The notes beneath the pieces were generated by a model, which had not been told where the DNA came from, searched no databases, and saw only the letters and a list, made by a program, of their open reading frames with translations. The translations under genes were made by a program, and so were the position numbers. From the NCBI GenBank assembly GCA_002427605.1, contig DIRT01000042.1:1-24970 (forward strand): a stretch of 24,970 bases of DNA, written 5' to 3'. Positions 24,745 to 24,970 of this stretch are shown piece by piece. Source of the DNA: Bacteroidales bacterium UBA5429. GTDB taxonomy: Bacteria > Bacteroidota > Bacteroidia > Bacteroidales > WCHB1-69. Each line of letters starts with the position of its first letter. Position 1 is the stretch's first letter.

Positions 24745-24775
24745 TTTGTTTATATGATGGAAAGTTGTATATTTG
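24745..24775 (+). promoter_or_regulatory. complete promoter: TTTG, 19-base spacer, TATATTTG
   Basis: TTTG at 24745-24748 and TATATTTG at 24768-24775 are separated by exactly 19 bases, the best fit in this window to the Bacteroidota -33/-7 consensus. The expected transcription start falls at or next to the ATG at 24780, so a leaderless transcript or a non-coding RNA are both possible. Confidence 0.7.
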
Positions 24776-24970
24776 CAACATGGATATATATGATGTCTCG
24801 TGTAAAGAAAAAGGAAGTGTGCTAAAAAAGAAGAAAGGATACTCTGATTCACTAAGTAGAATATAAACAATTAGCCCAAATTCCGCAGCTAAAAAGTTTT
24901 GATATGTCAAAAATTTTTTGTAATGGATTTCCATCTATTTTTAGACAATTTTTAACAAAAATACACTAAT
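24776..24970 (+). other. transcribed region of unknown content; possible broken gene
   Basis: The ATG at 24780 gives only 28 codons (stop at 24864-24866), lysine-rich and without a recognised motif. Another frame opens at 24790 (M-M-S-R-V-K-K-K-E-V-C, then stop) and, after a further stop, runs open from about 24856 to a stop at 24967-24969, beginning V-E-Y-K-Q-L-A-Q-I-P. Switching between the two frames twice would give one continuous basic protein of roughly 60 residues. That pattern may mean a decayed gene, but I recognise no family, and chance open frames in AT-rich DNA are possible. Confidence 0.25.

Noticed and set aside
24734..24934. 66-codon minus-strand frame at the right edge
   Set aside because: Low-complexity, hydrophobic/aromatic translation of AT-rich DNA running against the strong plus-strand promoter; no supporting start signal.

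Overview
The window reads as ordinary chromosome of a low-GC member of the Bacteroidota, most likely order Bacteroidales. Evidence: TAnnTTTG -7 promoter boxes instead of TATAAT, a type IX secretion (T9SS) sorting domain, a DUF4369/TlpA thioredoxin protein, a Big_5-type lipoprotein, stand-alone MnmD, and few obvious Shine-Dalgarno sequences. The species cannot be named from sequence alone. Coding density is high. I found no tRNA, rRNA, CRISPR array, intact insertion sequence or phage gene.

Layout. 1-1155 (+): a DUF721/DciA-like protein and shikimate dehydrogenase. 1142-3309 (-): a DedA membrane protein and a TPR protein, divergent from a solitary imidazolonepropionase gene (hutI, + strand, 3397-4653). 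4670-6220 (-): the replicative helicase dnaB. 6459-10013 (+): a periplasmic DUF4369-thioredoxin protein and the elongation factor lepA. 10107-10988: a start-less C-terminal remnant of a T9SS-secreted surface protein. 10989-11363: a repeat-rich spacer. 11364-12989 (-): an Ig-like lipoprotein, divergent from a polysaccharide deacetylase-like gene (13058-14080, +). 14052-19441 (-): a tightly packed cluster read in the order ettA, S41 processing peptidase, O-antigen ligase/polymerase, cdd. 19552-24662 (+): nucleoid-associated protein, clpC, an AAC(3)-fold acyltransferase and mnmD, apparently one operon. 24663-24970: a strong-looking promoter followed by no recognisable intact gene.

Functionally most genes are housekeeping: replication (DnaB and a DciA-like partner), translation (LepA, EttA, MnmD), protein quality control (ClpC, C-terminal processing protease, thioredoxin), envelope assembly (DedA, O-antigen ligase, Ig-like lipoprotein, deacetylase) and small-molecule metabolism (AroE, HutI, Cdd). 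Stop-start overlaps (TAATG, TAGTG, TGATG) couple several gene pairs.

No clearly new multi-gene system is visible. The points most worth following are the promoter-plus-truncated T9SS cassette with stacked hairpins at 10061-10988, heptanucleotide tandem repeats scattered through the gene-poor gaps, back-to-back -7 boxes with the same 13-bp spacing at two unrelated divergent gene pairs, the AAC(3)-fold gene sandwiched between clpC and mnmD, and the orphan promoter with broken reading frames at the right edge.
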